A DNA stretch of 5,968 nt from JBDSLU01 sp039916225 (lineage in GTDB: Bacteria; Acidobacteriota; Vicinamibacteria; Vicinamibacterales; Vicinamibacteraceae): assembly GCA_039916225.1 (NCBI GenBank), contig JBDSLU010000324.1:1-5968 (forward strand), given 5' to 3'. The translations under genes and the position numbers were made by a program. The notes under the pieces were generated by a model. That model had not been told where the DNA came from, searched no databases, and saw nothing but the letters and a program-made list of their open reading frames with translations. Shown piece after piece: positions 5,557 to 5,968 of this stretch (positions are counted from its first letter, which is position 1; every line of letters starts with the position of its first letter).

Positions 5557-5968
5557 GCGCGTCGACCAGCCCGACGCCGGCCCGGCGCTCTGCGCCGTTA
5601 CCGGTGCGGGTGATCGGCGCCGTCCTCCGCCATCCCCTCGTCCGTCGCCTCAAGGCGCCGCTGATCGCCGGCCGCTGGTGGTGGCGCGGCCGGTCGACGG
5701 CCAACCCACCGCTCCCGGCGACGCCCCGCGAACTGCTCTTCCTCTGCCAGGGCAACATCTGCCGCAGTCCCTTCGCCGCCGAGCTCGCGCGCCGGCGGCT
5801 CGATGCGCGCGGCCTGGCCGCGGTGCGCTCGGTGTCGGCCGGGCTCCGCGCGTCGCAGGCGCCCGAGTCACCGCCCGACGCGGTGCGTGCCGCCGCCCAC
5901 TACGCGATCGCCCTCGCCGGCCATCGTGCCCTCGACGTAACCGCCGCCCAGATGACGTCGGCCGACGT
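5553..5968 (+). CDS. Low-molecular-weight protein tyrosine phosphatase (C-terminus beyond window edge)
   Basis: The 138 visible codons encode an LMW-type protein tyrosine phosphatase, a cytoplasmic enzyme that in polysaccharide loci dephosphorylates the tyrosine kinase driving polymer assembly (Wzb/Etp type). The P-loop reads LLFLCQGNICRSPFAAELA: Cys65 is the nucleophile, Arg71 and Ser72 complete C-x5-R-S. Further family signs are SVSAGLRA after the P-loop, then GHRALDVTAAQMTSAD, matching the usual G-x-x-L-x-x-H-R-A-R-x-L-T block with a changed spacing. The general-acid Asp loop lies past the window edge. In typical members the P-loop is about ten residues from the start; here about 58 residues precede it, including RHPLVRRLKAPLIAGRWWWRG (26-46). 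The GTG at 5553 overlaps the previous stop as GTGA, implying translational coupling, and has no clear Shine-Dalgarno. Internal GTG codons at 5604 and 5610 would shorten the extension but also lack one. The family is certain; the start is moderate. Confidence 0.88.
   Translation, partial: MSASTSPTPARRSAPLPVRVIGAVLRHPLVRRLKAPLIAGRWWWRGRSTANPPLPATPRELLFLCQGNICRSPFAAELARRRLDARGLAAVRSVSAGLRASQAPESPPDAVRAAAHYAIALAGHRALDVTAAQMTSAD

Noticed and set aside
1..5968. Insertion sequence, phage, CRISPR, tRNA or rRNA content
   Set aside because: Read on both strands, no transposase or integrase motifs, regularly spaced repeats, cloverleaf or conserved ribosomal RNA segments were seen.

Overview
This is a high-GC window with dense coding and strong G/C preference at third codon positions. 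It carries two divergent gene groups around a 224-bp intergenic region. The gene families suggest a Gram-negative bacterium that makes an exopolysaccharide and probably has an exosortase/PEP-CTERM type locus. By gene content and base composition I would guess Acidobacteriota (Vicinamibacteria-like), but a beta- or deltaproteobacterium is not excluded. No rRNA, tRNA, CRISPR array or transposase was seen.

Left group, minus strand, transcribed from about 4000 towards 1. First is a 750-residue lipoprotein made almost entirely of tetratricopeptide repeats (1691-3943), resembling the PEP-CTERM-system TPR lipoprotein PrsT. After a 93-bp gap rich in inverted repeats comes an alpha/beta-hydrolase-fold protein (785-1597) that looks like the exosortase A-associated hydrolase 2 group. 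It lacks the expected nucleophile serine and has no C-terminal histidine. Last is an ATP-grasp ligase-like protein (741 down to 1, C-terminus outside the window). A 16-codon mini-ORF links the hydrolase stop to the ATP-grasp start through an ATGA and a GTGA overlap.

Right group, plus strand. First is a membrane-anchored two-domain protein (4168-5556) that joins a YdcF/DUF218 domain to an SGNH/GDSL hydrolase domain in one uninterrupted frame. Overlapping its stop codon by four bases (GTGA) is a low-molecular-weight protein tyrosine phosphatase (5553 to window end, partial) with an unusual basic, tryptophan-containing N-terminal extension.

Intergenic region 3944-4167. It has a good sigma70-type promoter for the left group (TTGACG, 17 bp, TAGGGT) with an imperfect dyad at the predicted transcription start, and a much weaker candidate promoter for the right group.

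Inferred joint role: synthesis, modification and surface export of an extracellular glycan. The LMW phosphatase would counter a tyrosine kinase of the polysaccharide machinery, the SGNH domain could edit acyl groups in the periplasm, and the TPR lipoprotein could be an assembly scaffold. The window holds no exosortase, glycosyltransferase or PEP-CTERM substrate, so this depends on the flanking sequence.
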